Of a DNA stretch of 64,000 nucleotides, positions 32,325 to 43,149 are shown piece after piece. The translations under genes were made by a program, and so were the position numbers. Location: positions 30,611,381 to 30,675,380 of the forward strand of contig OX291551.1 of assembly GCA_946406115.1 (NCBI GenBank). Reading direction: 5' to 3'. How positions within the stretch are numbered: the stretch's first letter is position 1; each line of letters begins with the position of its first letter. The notes beneath the pieces are model-generated. The model searched no databases and was not told the origin of the DNA. It saw only the letters and a list, made by a program, of their open reading frames with translations. This stretch comes from Apoda limacodes (Eukaryota; Arthropoda; Insecta; Lepidoptera; Limacodidae).

Positions 32325-32480
32325 TAATATTATAAATGTTAAATTAACTCTGTCTGTTTGTTACCTTTTCACGCTTAAACCACTGCACGGATTAAAATTA
32401 AATTTGGCATGAAGATAGTCTAAGTGGGATGCCTGGGAAAGGGCATACGCTACTTGAAAATGTCAAGTGTGAGTCGGTTT
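32325..32480 (+). mobile_element. Helitron-like element, 5' portion
   Basis: 'ACTAATATTATAAATGTTAAA', 'AACTCTGTCTGTTTGTTACC', 'TTCACGCTTAAACCACTGCA' and 'AAATTTGGCATGAAGATAG' match the head of the 45,593 copy. The 3' CTAG end is not found before the next repeat. Confidence 0.5.
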
Positions 32481-32589
32481 TTTTCTACGATAATTCATCT
32501 GTTAGTGAGTTTGTCACCTAACTACTCAAACGGCTGTAACGATTTGGGTGAAATTTTATATGAATTTTTTGATGGTTTGAAAACACAAT

Positions 32590-33015
32590 TGGACCCGGTA
32601 GGTGGCGCTGCAGTTGGTGTGTCACTGATGATCCCCTAATCAGCAGGGAAAATTTAAATGATATTTTTTGTGAACGTTCGAGTGAAACCCTGCAAGGTTT
32701 GAATCCACAAATGAAGCCGGTAGGTGGCGCTGCAGTCGGTGTGTCACTGATCTCCTTCAAAAAGGTACGGAAGATTTTAAGAATGTTCTTTGTGTACGTT
32801 CGAGTGGATATCTGCAAAGTTTGAATTCATAAATGGATCCGGTAGGTGGCGCTTCAGTAGGTGTGTTACTGATCTAAACGGCAGGGAAGATTTTAATAAT
32901 ATTTTTTGTGTACGTTCGAGTGGGTTCCTGCAAGGTTTGAATTGACTATTGAACCCGGTAGGTGGCGCTGCAGTCGGTGTGTCACTGATCTCCTAAGCGG
33001 CAGGGAAGATGTTTA
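32590..33015. repeat. Tandem repeat of about 120 bp, 4 copies
   Basis: 'CGGTAGGTGGCGCT.CAGT' recurs at about 32,596, 32,718, 32,840 and 32,956. Each is followed by 'GGTGTGT.ACTGAT', 'GGAA.ATTTTAA' and 'GTACGTTCGAGTGG'. Spacings are 122, 122 and 116 bp, with moderate divergence, so the array is older than the 44-bp one. Confidence 0.8.
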
Positions 33016-33185
33016 TGATATTGTTGATATCAGTGAGACAAAAGCATCCGGCCGAGATATCGCAATGCGTTACGAAATGACTCACGAACAAGTCGTCGTT
33101 ACCACCACTGCGAAAGACCGATGGTGACTTGGCTCATAGTGCAAAAGCGAAAGCCGATCAGCCGATATCAGTAGCAGCAGCAGAT

Positions 33186-33490
33186 GACAGTACTGGAGAC
33201 CCTTATTACATGGGTCGTGCAATCTTCCCTAGCTCTGTTGTGGAGGAAAAACGTAAGGAAATTGTGTCTGAAATCCAGACCACTTTGTCCAAGGTTCTGA
33301 CTGGGGACGGAAAAACTTGGTCCGTTTCAACGCTACAAAGACACAAGTCTACGCGTTCACCGCTAAGAAAACCCCATTCACTGTGGTCCCAGAATTCCAG
33401 ATCACTCCCCTCTCCATCTCCAAGAACATTGGGATCCTTGGTATTGACATCTCCAGCGATGTTCAGTTCCAAGATAATCTGCACACCTGA
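33186..33490 (+). pseudogene. LINE family 3 RT fragment
   Basis: Plus-strand piece running from ADDSTGDPYYMGRA through SSVVEEKRKEIVSEIQTTL to a region matching GILGVDISSDVQF in another frame. It corresponds to the middle of the RT ORF at 10,472-11,647. A frameshift near 33,300 breaks it, and both ends are truncated. Confidence 0.75.
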
Positions 33491-33544
33491 AACACCGGTA
33501 CAGCGGAATACCATAATAAAACGACCACAGATACACACAAAATC

Positions 33545-34350
33545 TTAACAGATAATGTTTTCTTTTTTATTAAAAAGCGTCTCTACAACTATCCAACACA
33601 AGTGCTGGCGGCCGACTGAGTTGATTTCTCTTCGGATCCCAACCGGCCGCATGTAGTCGATTTCAACCGAAATTAGATCCGGGCTAATCCGAAGCACTTT
33701 TTTTTCCGGACGGAGAGATTTCGTATGCATGTAGTTGGAGCCTTATGGTTACCTATATACTAGGTAATTTTTGAATAGGGCGCAGTGGGGTACCTACCTA
33801 CACCTACGATTAGTGTTAGTATTAGTAATTTATAAATTTTAGTAAATTACAATTAATAAGATCTAATTAATAAGTTGATTGTGGCTATTGCATTAACAAT
33901 AGAATCAATCAAAATATGTACCTAATTTCTAAAGTTACCAATTAATAATAAATTGTCAATTGTGGCTACGCAAGCAACAAATTAGTAGATATTACATTGT
34001 TGCAGTCACAATAAAAAAATGATTAATCGAAACACTGCCTACGATTCAGAGCCCACGGGCCCGCTACGTACTCCGCAATGCAGTGTCACCGTGTCCGTGT
34101 GATCGTTGCCTGCCCGCCCATCGTCTTCTAAGGATAATATAATGCAACCTTTATTTATTCTGCAGGTCAAGATGTCCGCACTCGCAGTGCGGATGTTGCA
34201 GCTGACGACTGTATGGTGTGTCCATTTTGGATGAAACTAAAAACGTCTCGACCAAACCGCCCGGTGTCGTAGATAGATTCTACTACCACAATTTAACTAC
34301 TTAGGTTGTTGTGCTGAGCTCCTACTACCTACCTCTACCTACTAATAGGT
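33545..34350. other. Intronic DNA near first exon, no gene supported
   Basis: AT-rich with 'ATTAATAAGTTGATTGTGGCTA'-like phrases repeated around 33,850-34,000. No exon is recognised. Confidence 0.3.
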
Positions 34351-34359
34351 ATCAGTTTT

Positions 34360-34560
34360 TACCTAAATGATTTTTTAGGTTTTTTTCGCCCGTCGGCCGA
34401 AGTGAATTGTCACGGTTGATAGCGTTCAGCTTTAGCCGCCAAGGCCAAGCCGCAGATTCGGTAGGTACAGTACAGTCATTGTCCGAGAATGCACAAAAAG
34501 TAAGCGGTCGCGACGCGTCGGTGCGGGCGGGCGCAGTCACGGTGCGCACTTAGCGCGGTC
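34360..34560 (-). promoter_or_regulatory. GC-rich segment downstream of first exon
   Basis: A CpG-rich stretch with a minus-strand open frame lacking an ATG (its first codon is GTG) and a possible donor 'TTAG|GTAAAA' near 34,370. It could be a non-coding alternative exon or intronic promoter of the reticulon-like gene. Evidence is weak. Confidence 0.25.
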
Positions 34561-34628
34561 GCCGCACTCCTCTGATGTTACTTTATGCCAATTAAACAAG
34601 CAGTAAGACAAGTAATAGGTATGCTTAC

Positions 34629-35241
34629 CGAGTCCCATCTGACAGAAGATGACCTCCGCTTCGATGACGTGTGCGGTGGGGGCTCGAGGGGGCTCTGGGC
34701 GCGGCGCTTCGACGGTCGGTTCGGGCGCAGCAGGCTTTAATTGTGACGTTTCAGGCTTTGGTTTTGGCGCTTCGTGCTTGGGCTCGGGCGCCAGGGGCTC
34801 CGGTGTCAGCTCGCGAACAAGCTTAGGTCCCAAAGAGGACACAGCGGGGGCGGGCGCCAGCACCGGTGTCGGGTCCGCGAGTGGCGCGCCGCCAGGCGGA
34901 ACGACGGGCTGCGGCCGGTGCAAGGGCGAGTCTCCAGCCTCAGACTCGCTATCAGTGAACTTGTCTGCTAGGTGGTCAACTGACTTGTCTGCGGCCGAAG
35001 GCGGCCGGGGCGACCCGCTGAACCTGTCTCGCTCCATATCTAAAAAGCTCTCTGTAACAGTGCGCGCCGCGCCGTGCTGCAGCAGCGGCGACTCGCGTTT
35101 CGGCTCTTGGTCCAAATGTTCAAAGTCATCAGTGGAGTCCTGCTCACGCTTTATCGCTGCCTGAATTGGAACCTCTCCGTCCAGTATAGGTGCAGTGTCA
35201 CCGCTCGCGAAATCTCCCAGTAAAGAGCCGGGACCGTCCAT
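34629..35241 (-). CDS. Rtnl1: Long first coding exon, reticulon-like (acidic/Pro-rich N-terminus)
   Basis: ATG at 35,241 opens 204 codons up to the donor 'GACTCG|GTAAGC' at 34,628, spliced in phase 1. The peptide begins MDGPGSLLGDFASGDTAP and has an acidic cluster STDDFEHLDQEPKRESP and a TESFLDMERDRFSG segment. It continues with an acidic SESEAGDSPLHRP and a long proline/alanine/glutamate-rich stretch (ELTPEPLAPEPKHEAPKPKP), ending EAEVIFCQMGL. This is a low-complexity, disordered cytosolic N-terminus like that of long reticulon isoforms, and the 'FEHL' segment fits what I recall of insect reticulons. In-frame joining to the 795-830 microexon gives ...MGL-D-AWFDPKRLHPK. Codon and GC content differ sharply from the AT-rich flanks. 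The opposite-strand frame is a shadow. Exon confidence is high; the gene name is moderate. Confidence 0.7.
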
Positions 35242-35490
35242 TTTCAGAGTAAAAACCCGAAATTATAAAATATTAGAAAAACAAATTGCAGTATGTATGC
35301 AGTACACAAGGTTGCATAAGACGAGTCCTGCCAGTGCTCTTCGCCGAGTGAGACTGCCAGCACAAGTCTGCTACCTCTGCTCGACGTCACTCTGCAGGAA
35401 CGGTATTACTCATTGACCCCGCCGTATAGCCGCGCGCCGCCGCCGCCCATGTATGCCGGCAACCGCTTTACTTGTACTTATAAATATATG
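35242..35490 (-). promoter_or_regulatory. 5' leader and promoter region of the long isoform
   Basis: GC-rich at 35,330-35,460, directly upstream of the ATG at 35,241. On the minus strand there is a TATA-like 'ATATTTATAAGTAC' at about 35,473-35,487 and a CRE-like 'AGTGACGTCG' near 35,380. The transcription start was not determined. Confidence 0.4.
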
Positions 35491-35683
35491 AAACAAAACG
35501 TTGAAATTTTAAGATTATATTAAACCTTTAAACTTCTTGTAAAGATAAAGCTAAATGAGCTTTTATCCGAACACCGCATTCAAATTTAGTTTAATATTTT
35601 TAAACCAGATTTGTAGACAAGAAAGAGATAGATAAAATATTATTGACTGCAGTGCTGCTTTATCTACTAGTGTTGCCACTTTA

Positions 35684-35865
35684 AGTGTGCTCCCACACTG
35701 CGGTTTCTTAGTGAGCGGTTTTGATTCTGTAAAAGATGTGATGTTTGAAACACAATAGAAGCGTTCACAACGCTGATTTTTTTCAGCCGCGGATTTCATA
35801 TAACGCATTTTTAGCGGAAATAAAACCGCTTACAAAAAAACGCATAGCGGAAGCACACTTGTTGG
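35684..35865. mobile_element. Short MITE with 'AAGTGTGCT' ends
   Basis: 'TTAAGTGTGCTCCCACACTGCGG' on the left and 'CGCATAGCGGAAGCACACTTG' on the right are imperfect inverted repeats, and 'GAGCGGTTTTG' pairs with 'ATAAAACCGCTTAC'. No clear target duplication was found. Non-coding, about 180 bp, in the space between the divergent genes. Confidence 0.45.
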
Positions 35866-38220
35866 ACTTACTATCAAGGTTAATCTGAGCCAAAAAACTT
35901 ATGCAAACAGCGTTTTATTTAAACCATAAAAAATTTTCATCCCAAAATACGTTATTTCTCATGTGAAATATAAAAACATATGCATCAATTATCAGTAAAT
36001 TTATTATAAAGTAAAGAACTATTGTCTGCATTTTAAATGTTTAGGATTGGTAGTTTCGGAGATAAGGTGGGAATGGTCAATTTCCATCGATTTTCTTACA
36101 TAACTTTAAAACTTTTTATTTTAAAATCATAAAAAAATTTAAGACCCTTACAACAAGCCCTTTCCTTTGATATTTCAGATGGCAAAGTTTAATAAAAAAA
36201 ATTATTTTTATAATTTCCCCTTCAAAATATTCAAAATTCATTTATTTACGATAGATTTTTATGAAGAGGGCAATATAGGAAAGAAAGCTTTTTTCTGTAA
36301 TACTAACTTTGTGCAAGTAAATGTGATATGAATCTAAGCCCATATGTAATTTATACCATGATAACACCTTTTAACTTTTTATTTACTGTATGTCCAACAC
36401 CACATGTAACTATAAAGTTAAAAGTACACTTACTTATGTTCAAATATCATAGTCACTGCACTAAATAACAACATATCCTAAGGTTTTAGGTAAATAAGAT
36501 TCCTCACAACCATATGCTTCAACGTTGTGCATACGTATTGAAACATTAGTAACTTCCAGTTTTTTTTGCATTAATTACAAGAAATAGGTAAATGTAAGTT
36601 TTATAACATACATTTTTTACGATACTTTAAATGTTATAGTATTGCAAAAAAAATTGCTCATAAACTATATAGTGGGTTTAAAAACAACAGACATATTTTT
36701 GTTGCCCTTACAGAAATTATTGGTGGGCAAAGTGTTAAATAGTTGAGTCATGTGGTGTGTTTTGCATTAAAATTGATTTATTGTTGTTTTATTGAGTAGA
36801 TTTTAAGTTAAATTATGTATTTTATGCTAAATATAGAAAAAAAAAATTAAATTCAGTCACTAACAAAAATGATCACAATGTTTGAAAATTTTATTTCAAA
36901 TAAAAACTTTAAATATTTAAAATACAGTATCACACTAAAAACTTTAGGACTAACATTAAGTGTACATCTAAATATAACATAATACCAAGTCAAATAGTCT
37001 ATCTTATAGTGGCACAACGAAGCATGACTTTGCCATTTGATTTGTTTGGTATTGGTTCAGCTGTAATATTTTTTGAAATTAAATCATTGTGTGTTATGTT
37101 ATTAACTAGTGTAAGGCTATTTTGTATTTTATTATGAAGTTGAAAAAATATAAAAGATCAACTGCTGAGTTTCTTGCCGGTTCTTCTGTATAGTTAATCA
37201 TTCCGAACCGGTGGTAATTTTTTATAATTAATATTAAACTGACGATTCAAAAGTGCTGTTTAAAAGTCTCTTTGAATAAAAAAATTTTAGTTTATTTTAA
37301 AATTTGTGTTTGAGTTCAATATCACAAGCAAGCAAGCATCATTACAAAATGTATTAACCTTAAGTCAGAAAGGTGGTACCGTAGCGGATCATATTTTTAT
37401 TTTTTGATTTGTGTTTCTAACATTTTAACTGACTTCAGTAGAAAAAAATTAAAAACTAATGTCATAAATATAATCAAACAAGAAGGAGCTGTGTCTGTAC
37501 GTTTTTAATTGAAATCAGTTTCAACCTCAATCTAGTTTTATTTCAAATATAAAAGTATATTTTTAGCAACTAAAACAAATTTATTTACGTACCTTTTTTT
37601 GAATACGCTTGTTAGAAATAAATATACATCTAAATTAATATTATTTTCAACTTAATTTGCTTTGCTGTTTATTAATAATTTAACGCCGTCAGCACCAATA
37701 ATAACACAAGTAAACACGAATTTGGTGCCTGAGTTCTGTGTACCCGATTTTGAACTCTTATACCTAATTTGTAAAAGAAATCATATTTTTATCTTATAAA
37801 GTTTGCTCATTAAGAATGATGAATGGAACCTGTAAGCATTTGGCAAAAATCGTGTATTTTAATCATCATTGTATAAAGTACTAAAGCAAACTTTTTTTTG
37901 AATTGAGTTTTTGGTTGTTTTTCAATGTAAAAATCAGACAATAGTCATTAAATAACATACGCAAGAAAAAGTTTTTTTTGTTGACTTGTGTAATCTGCAA
38001 CAATAATCACATTATTAATATTTTATTAACACAAATTTTCCTAAAAAGAAGATAATTTTGGAATCTGAATCTGTTAACACTGACATGATAAAACAGTTTA
38101 TTTTGACATTTAATTGGTGCGTGTTTTTTTTTATTATTGTCATTGCACTGATGGTTAGTGCAATTCCTTACTGTTTTGTAGAAAAGTATATTTCCATCGC
38201 TGTTAGAGCCATAGATTAAT
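35866..38220. other. Intergenic AT-rich DNA between divergent genes
   Basis: No gene supported. A LINE 3' tail lies at 37,165-37,305 (separate entry). The rest is low-complexity A/T-rich DNA. Confidence 0.4.
37165..37305 (+). mobile_element. LINE family 2-like 3' end only
   Basis: 'GAGTTTCTTGCCGGTTCTTCTG', 'CATTCCGAACCGGTGG', 'CTGACGATTCAAAAGTGCTG' and 'TTTGAATAAAAAAATTTTAG' match the 3' UTR of the 13,779-14,622 LINE. This is an extreme 5' truncation. Confidence 0.65.
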
Positions 38221-38224
38221 ATTA

Positions 38225-39345
38225 TAATCTAAGAGATTAAATTTTCGTCTAAATTCCGAGTCCGAGACAACATAAAACGGAGTATGGAAGCCTTTTTTTT
38301 CCTATCAATGTGTACATTGGTCAGTAAATACCATAGATAGCGAAAAAATCCTAGGTTTGTAGTAAATACCGTAATATAAATACGAATGTCTTCATTGTCT
38401 GAACAATTTCGGTATTACCAACGTTTAAGTGATTACTCCAAATTGGGGACATTGGGGATTTTTTGTATTCATTCTTGACTTACAATTTATTTCACTTACG
38501 ATGACCCCTGTCACAAATTACAAAAACGTTGACCATGTTAAAACCATCCTAGCCATCATTAAGAAAAAACGTCATCTGTGCATTGATTTGAATTTCATTT
38601 TTAAGAAACATAGAATAAATAGAATTATGTATATCATGAACAACTAAAATAAATAAATTATTTTTTCAGTCCATTGCTCGTGTTGCATTGCATGTGTTCC
38701 GTCCCAAATGCGAAGATGGTGAGCTTATCGCCATTCTTGACTCGAGACAACTCTACAATCTAAAAAAAAAGGCTGATTTTTTCTTCGTGCTGTCTCTTAC
38801 TGCTCTGTGGAATCATGTATTTGGTATCCTGTTGTCAGTGCTACGCTATTGCCAAATTTGCTAAATTTGCGTGTTAAAAAAACAGGCCCCGAGTGTGTAT
38901 GATATACTCTTTGATAACATACCAGGGCGTTCCATCTGACTACTTTTTAACAGAAACTAATAGTGGTTTGCGTTTTATGCTTTTGGTAGCAAAATCATAG
39001 CAAAATCTAATGTTGACTTGAAGCGTCTGAGCGATTTTGCTACGAAATGTTGCTACCAAAAACCCATGTCAGAGGTGGGTATTTTGCGCTACTTTTTAAC
39101 AGCTGTGAAAGTGAATCCTTTGAGCAAACTAGTTTTAATCAAAGATGACTTATTCGTCTAGATACCGTGTCCGAAACAAAATCAAACGGAGTATTGCACC
39201 ATTTTCCTATCAATATGTTTGTAAATTAGCAAATACGATTATCATTTTACATCTGTGTGCGTAGTTTCGGTGTTACCTATCTTGACGTCCAAAATGGGAA
39301 GTTCTTACTTTTATTCGGTACTACAATTTATTTTCACTTGATGAC
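38225..39345 (+). repeat. Two direct copies of an interspersed repeat ('Y' family)
   Basis: Segments near 38,240-38,560 and 39,140-39,430 are homologous and in the same orientation. Each has 'TTCGTCTA.AT.CCG.GTCCGA.ACAA', 'AAACGGAGTAT', 'TTTTCCTATCAAT', 'CACTT..GATGAC.CCTG' and 'GTTGACCATG'. Further copies are at about 46,830-47,340 (plus) and 50,525-50,665 (minus). The class of element was not determined. Confidence 0.5.
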
Positions 39346-40801
39346 TCCTGCGGTGACACATTATATATATTCAGATAGAACGTAAACCTTTGTTACGAAG
39401 GTAACAATCCGTTGACCATGGCTATGTAATGGATGTTAAAACCTTAAACAAGATGCCAAATAGTGTATAATGTAGTGCCAAAATATAGATGGATGCACAA
39501 AATAAAATCTGTCGTTCTCTTTTATCTCCGCCGTGTACTTTATTCATAGGTCCCGCTATGTGACAATAGCCGTATTTTGTTGACAAGATTTTTAACATAG
39601 AAAGCAATCGCATCACATAGCCATTGAAATCATTTTGTTCACCAAATGTCGACAAACAAAATAGCTGTTCACTATTCTTAAAGGACATCCGCTGTTCTAA
39701 TTCCTGAGCATGTGCAGCCAATGTGTTAATGTGAAACGTAAGTGCCACCATATTTAACATAGAGCGCATTCATTTTGGTTAACAGATAGATCGAATTCGC
39801 GCATAGAGAGTATAGAGCACATTCAATGCGTAAATATTAGAATAATTACTAAATTTCTTTTGCGAAAACGATATTGCTGATATTGTTGGAGCGGCCGCGC
39901 AAAACGGCAGGAATTGGATCACAATGCTATTATTTAAATGTGTTCAATTTTCTCAATTAATATTTATTATGAATTTCATACTCGTTACTGTTCTGTAAGT
40001 TACAGTGTCATTTAATTATCACCTATTCTTTAATTGTTATTTTTGCTTTTATATTATATTATTAGTTTGGAAACCCACCTATATAACACATATTCTGAGA
40101 AAATTTCAGGCTTTTGCCTACTTCGAGCTCTAAAAAGGTCAGCGTTGGCTTAGCAATAGGGCTATGTAAAGGTAATATATATATTATGATATTTAAAAAT
40201 TAATCAATAAAATTAAAAGATTTTAGTTTAACATTTTATTAGTTTTTAAAAGAAAATTAAACAAAAATCATTATAAGTAGATTATATTTGTTTTCTTAAG
40301 ACCTAATAAGTCTATCGTTGTAATTAAATAACTTATATTACTGATCGACGTCTCAGAATATTACAAAAAAAATGCAAATTACACTGAGTTTAACTCTTAG
40401 TAATAGTAAAAAGTATTTTAATTCATAAAATAAAGATTAAATGCACCCATGTAGCCGTGCGTGCGCTTTTGATTTGCCGCTGCTGGCCGACGTAGGGGGA
40501 GCTATAATTTAACACACCCAATTGCGTGTGCGCGTACACCGTCTTGCCAATAAAGTACCTAGTATTAGGTAGCTAAAGTTGAAATTTCATACAAAGAGTT
40601 TAAAGCGTTCTTTGTAAAGAAAAGATATTTTTTAAACTATTTATGTATTTTAAGACACAGTAATTAATTAATTTCGTAGTTCATAAAATACATGATACTA
40701 TTTTTTCTATTGGTATTTGCGTCTAACTGTTATGTTTTTTTATTTAAAAATCGCAATAGTCCGAGTTAAAGGTTAACGTTCTATAGATACAATGTGTCAC
40801 G
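39346..40801. mobile_element. Element with inverted ends near the lace promoter
   Basis: 'GGTGACACATTATATATATTC' and 'AGATAGAACGTAAACCTTTG' at 39,353 are mirrored by 'GTTAACGTTCTATAGATACA' and 'ATGTGTCAC' ending at 40,801. An inner block at 39,790-39,930 ('GAGCACATTCAATGCGTAAA', 'GAGCGGCCGCGC') and a block at 40,600-40,750 recur inverted at 47,312-47,712. The right end lies about 200 bp before the candidate lace start codon. No transposase was seen. Confidence 0.45.
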
Positions 40802-41003
40802 CTTTTCGTTTGAACAGCAATAGCGCCGCCGAAATTATCAGATGCGCTTAGACGGAATGGGTAGTTGGTGTTAAAATGAGGTTTTACCATAAAATTGCAA
40901 CGCGGCTCAGAAGGAACGCCATATGTGTTCTCTTTCTAAGACCAAGTATCCAATTGGTCTTAGGTTCTCTTTGATTGATTGATTACATTTGCAATCACAG
41001 ATA
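40802..41003 (+). promoter_or_regulatory. Candidate lace promoter and 5' UTR
   Basis: This unique, less AT-rich 200 bp lies between the end of a mobile element and the ATG at 41,004. It contains 'AATAGCGCCGCCGAAATTATC' and a CCAAT-type 'GTATCCAATTGGTC'. No TATA box is obvious. The element's terminus at 40,801 limits how much upstream promoter can be ancestral. Confidence 0.4.
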
Positions 41004-41165
41004 ATGGCGGCAACAGTGGGGAGCGGCGGTACTAAATTCACTAAATTAACCACCCCAGTTTCTTTAGAATATTGTAATGGAAAAGAAAGTAGTGTAAAAA
41101 ACGGCAAGATAAGTCACCATAAGAATGGATGTGTTAAATCTTTACAAATAAGTAATGGTGTTAAT
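41004..41165 (+). CDS. lace: Candidate first coding exon of serine palmitoyltransferase 2
   Basis: ATG at 41,004 in a strong context ('ATAATGG') opens exactly 54 codons to a perfect donor 'AAT|GTAAGT', phase 0. The peptide begins MAATVGSGGTKFTKL and is rich in Asn, Gly, Lys and Ser: CNGKESSVKNGKISHHKNG, ending SLQISNGVN. SPTLC2-type proteins have a poorly conserved N-terminus of this character before their transmembrane segment. The next supported exon on this strand (61,044-61,247) also begins in phase 0, so the two fit together. The link rests on strand, phase and composition. It could instead be the first exon of a different plus-strand gene. Confidence 0.55.
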
Positions 41166-43140
41166 GTAAGTAACCTTTTGATTTATGAATTATAACCTCA
41201 AGAGTTACTTTTGACTTTGTAAACATGTGAAGTAAATAATAAGGTAAATGTCCCATATTTCGGCATCTAAAGGGTTTTATGACTCTGAAGTTTCTTATTT
41301 TTTCCTGAATATAATATCAGTCTCAAATCTTTTGTTTAGTAAAGATTGGTTTCTTGGGAGCATTTTAATGCATTAATTATATTGTTTTCGTTTGATTGAT
41401 TTTTTTATAATTTTTCTCACAGACCCCTTATTTAAACCCTATTTAATGATTAAATATGGCTTTTTAAAGATAAATAAGTGGTCTTTTAAGTTAACTTATT
41501 CATTAATTTATATAGAACTATTCGTAGTATAAATAGTCGCAATTGAAAATCCGTGTGGGATCTTGCAGAAAGTCCTTTTAATGATTTTTTTTTCAAAAAA
41601 CTATTTTGGAAATTTTGAGAAATTTTGCTTAGTATATGTACACCTCTTTGTGGGCTGCCTGAAAAAGAAACATAACCTAACTTAGCACTAATATTTCAGT
41701 ATAGACTTTTTTATTTTGAATATTATTTTTATCAAAAACTATTCTTTTTCACCAACTTTTTTATTTTATTTGTGGATGAGGAGGTGCCTCTCTATGTATC
41801 AAAAATAAAAAAAATATTTTACCCAAAAATAACTTGGTGTAGAGAAGTAAATATTTACGGGCATGGGCATACTTTTGCATAAGAGGGATTTTAAAATATG
41901 TGTAGTAGCTGAAGAAAATATAATTTTCCATAAACTACTTATGCCTTAATAAAGATATTTTGATTTGCTTTGAACTTTTAACCATTAGAAAAACCGGTCT
42001 GGTTTGTGTAATAGTAAATATTTTAATTAGAAATCCTAATAATTTTTTTTTTGGGTATCACTAAACTTTGTGACTTGCTATTGATAAAGGATTTAAGGAA
42101 AACCTATCTAAACTACCATTTTGCTACCAGGTTCTGATGGCAAACAGATCCTTAATATAACATTATTCTTCCCAAAGACAATCTCCTCGGGTTGGTTCTG
42201 ATTAAACATTGCAAACATTTAATTTTTTCTGAATAAATCATCATAAATATTAAAATATTAGAGTAAAAAATAAAAAATCATTTTGCCATATATTTAGGAG
42301 GACAATAACAAAACTGACAATAAGAGTATTGTATGGTCTAACTGTACATCGTGGGCGTCAGCATTTTTCTACATGATGCGTTTCGAATAATTCGGAAACA
42401 TTTACGTTCCGAAGCCAGTACAGGTTTGTGCATTGTAGCGTGTGCTCACAGCAGTAATCAATAATCAACTATCAATGATTTAGCAAAATCAGCATTTTTA
42501 CAATTAAACCATTTTTTATCATATTATATCAAATAGTACATGTTCGAGCATTGTAGGGTGTACTCGCAGCAATTATCAATTATTATCAATTTAGCATAAT
42601 CAGCATATTTACAATCTAAGCATTTTTATCATTTTAGCAAGTTAATTCTCATTTTAATTTAATTTAATTGTTTTTGTGTATCATTTTATCCTTTAAAATA
42701 AATTGTTTTACTTATCAACTTCTGTCATTAAAGCAAAGCACTAACTACACTACACTAACTAACATGCACTCCCAAATTAAATATGAACACATATTAGTAA
42801 TTTATATGCATATTTTAACTAATTGTGTCTAAATTCAATTTATTAATTTAAAAAACTAGCAAGTTTAACAGGTGCAATGGTGGCTTTGCTCCTTGCCACC
42901 TAACAATATCCACAGTCAAATGCATTTAACCAGGTAACGGTTTTTTAGAATGATTTTTATTCTATTTTTTACAAGAAACCATATATATACTTTTTTTATT
43001 TTATTATGGACACTCAGCAATTTGCAATTATTCAATCAGTGGTTTGTTTGGATTCATACTTAGTTTCCATAGAGACTTTTAAAACTATTTAGTGTTTCAT
43101 TGCATATTGTATACTCTTTAGCTATTTATCAAGGTACACA
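41166..43140 (+). other. Start of large lace intron, no gene
   Basis: AT-rich. A duplicated block of about 115 bp occurs at 42,420-42,520 and 42,537-42,630 (G.GCATTGTAG.GTGT.CTC.CAGCA). Nothing coding is recognised. Confidence 0.4.
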
Positions 43141-43149
43141 ATTGTTCAG

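Noticed and set aside
34352..34549. 65-aa minus-strand ORF as an alternative coding first exon
   Set aside because: Its first codon is GTG, not ATG, and the proposed donor is weak; listed only as a possible regulatory or non-coding segment.
34649..35164. Plus-strand ORF of 171 aa rich in Gly/Ser
   Set aside because: It is the antisense shadow of the GC-rich first exon on the minus strand, which has an ATG, a donor and gene-like composition.
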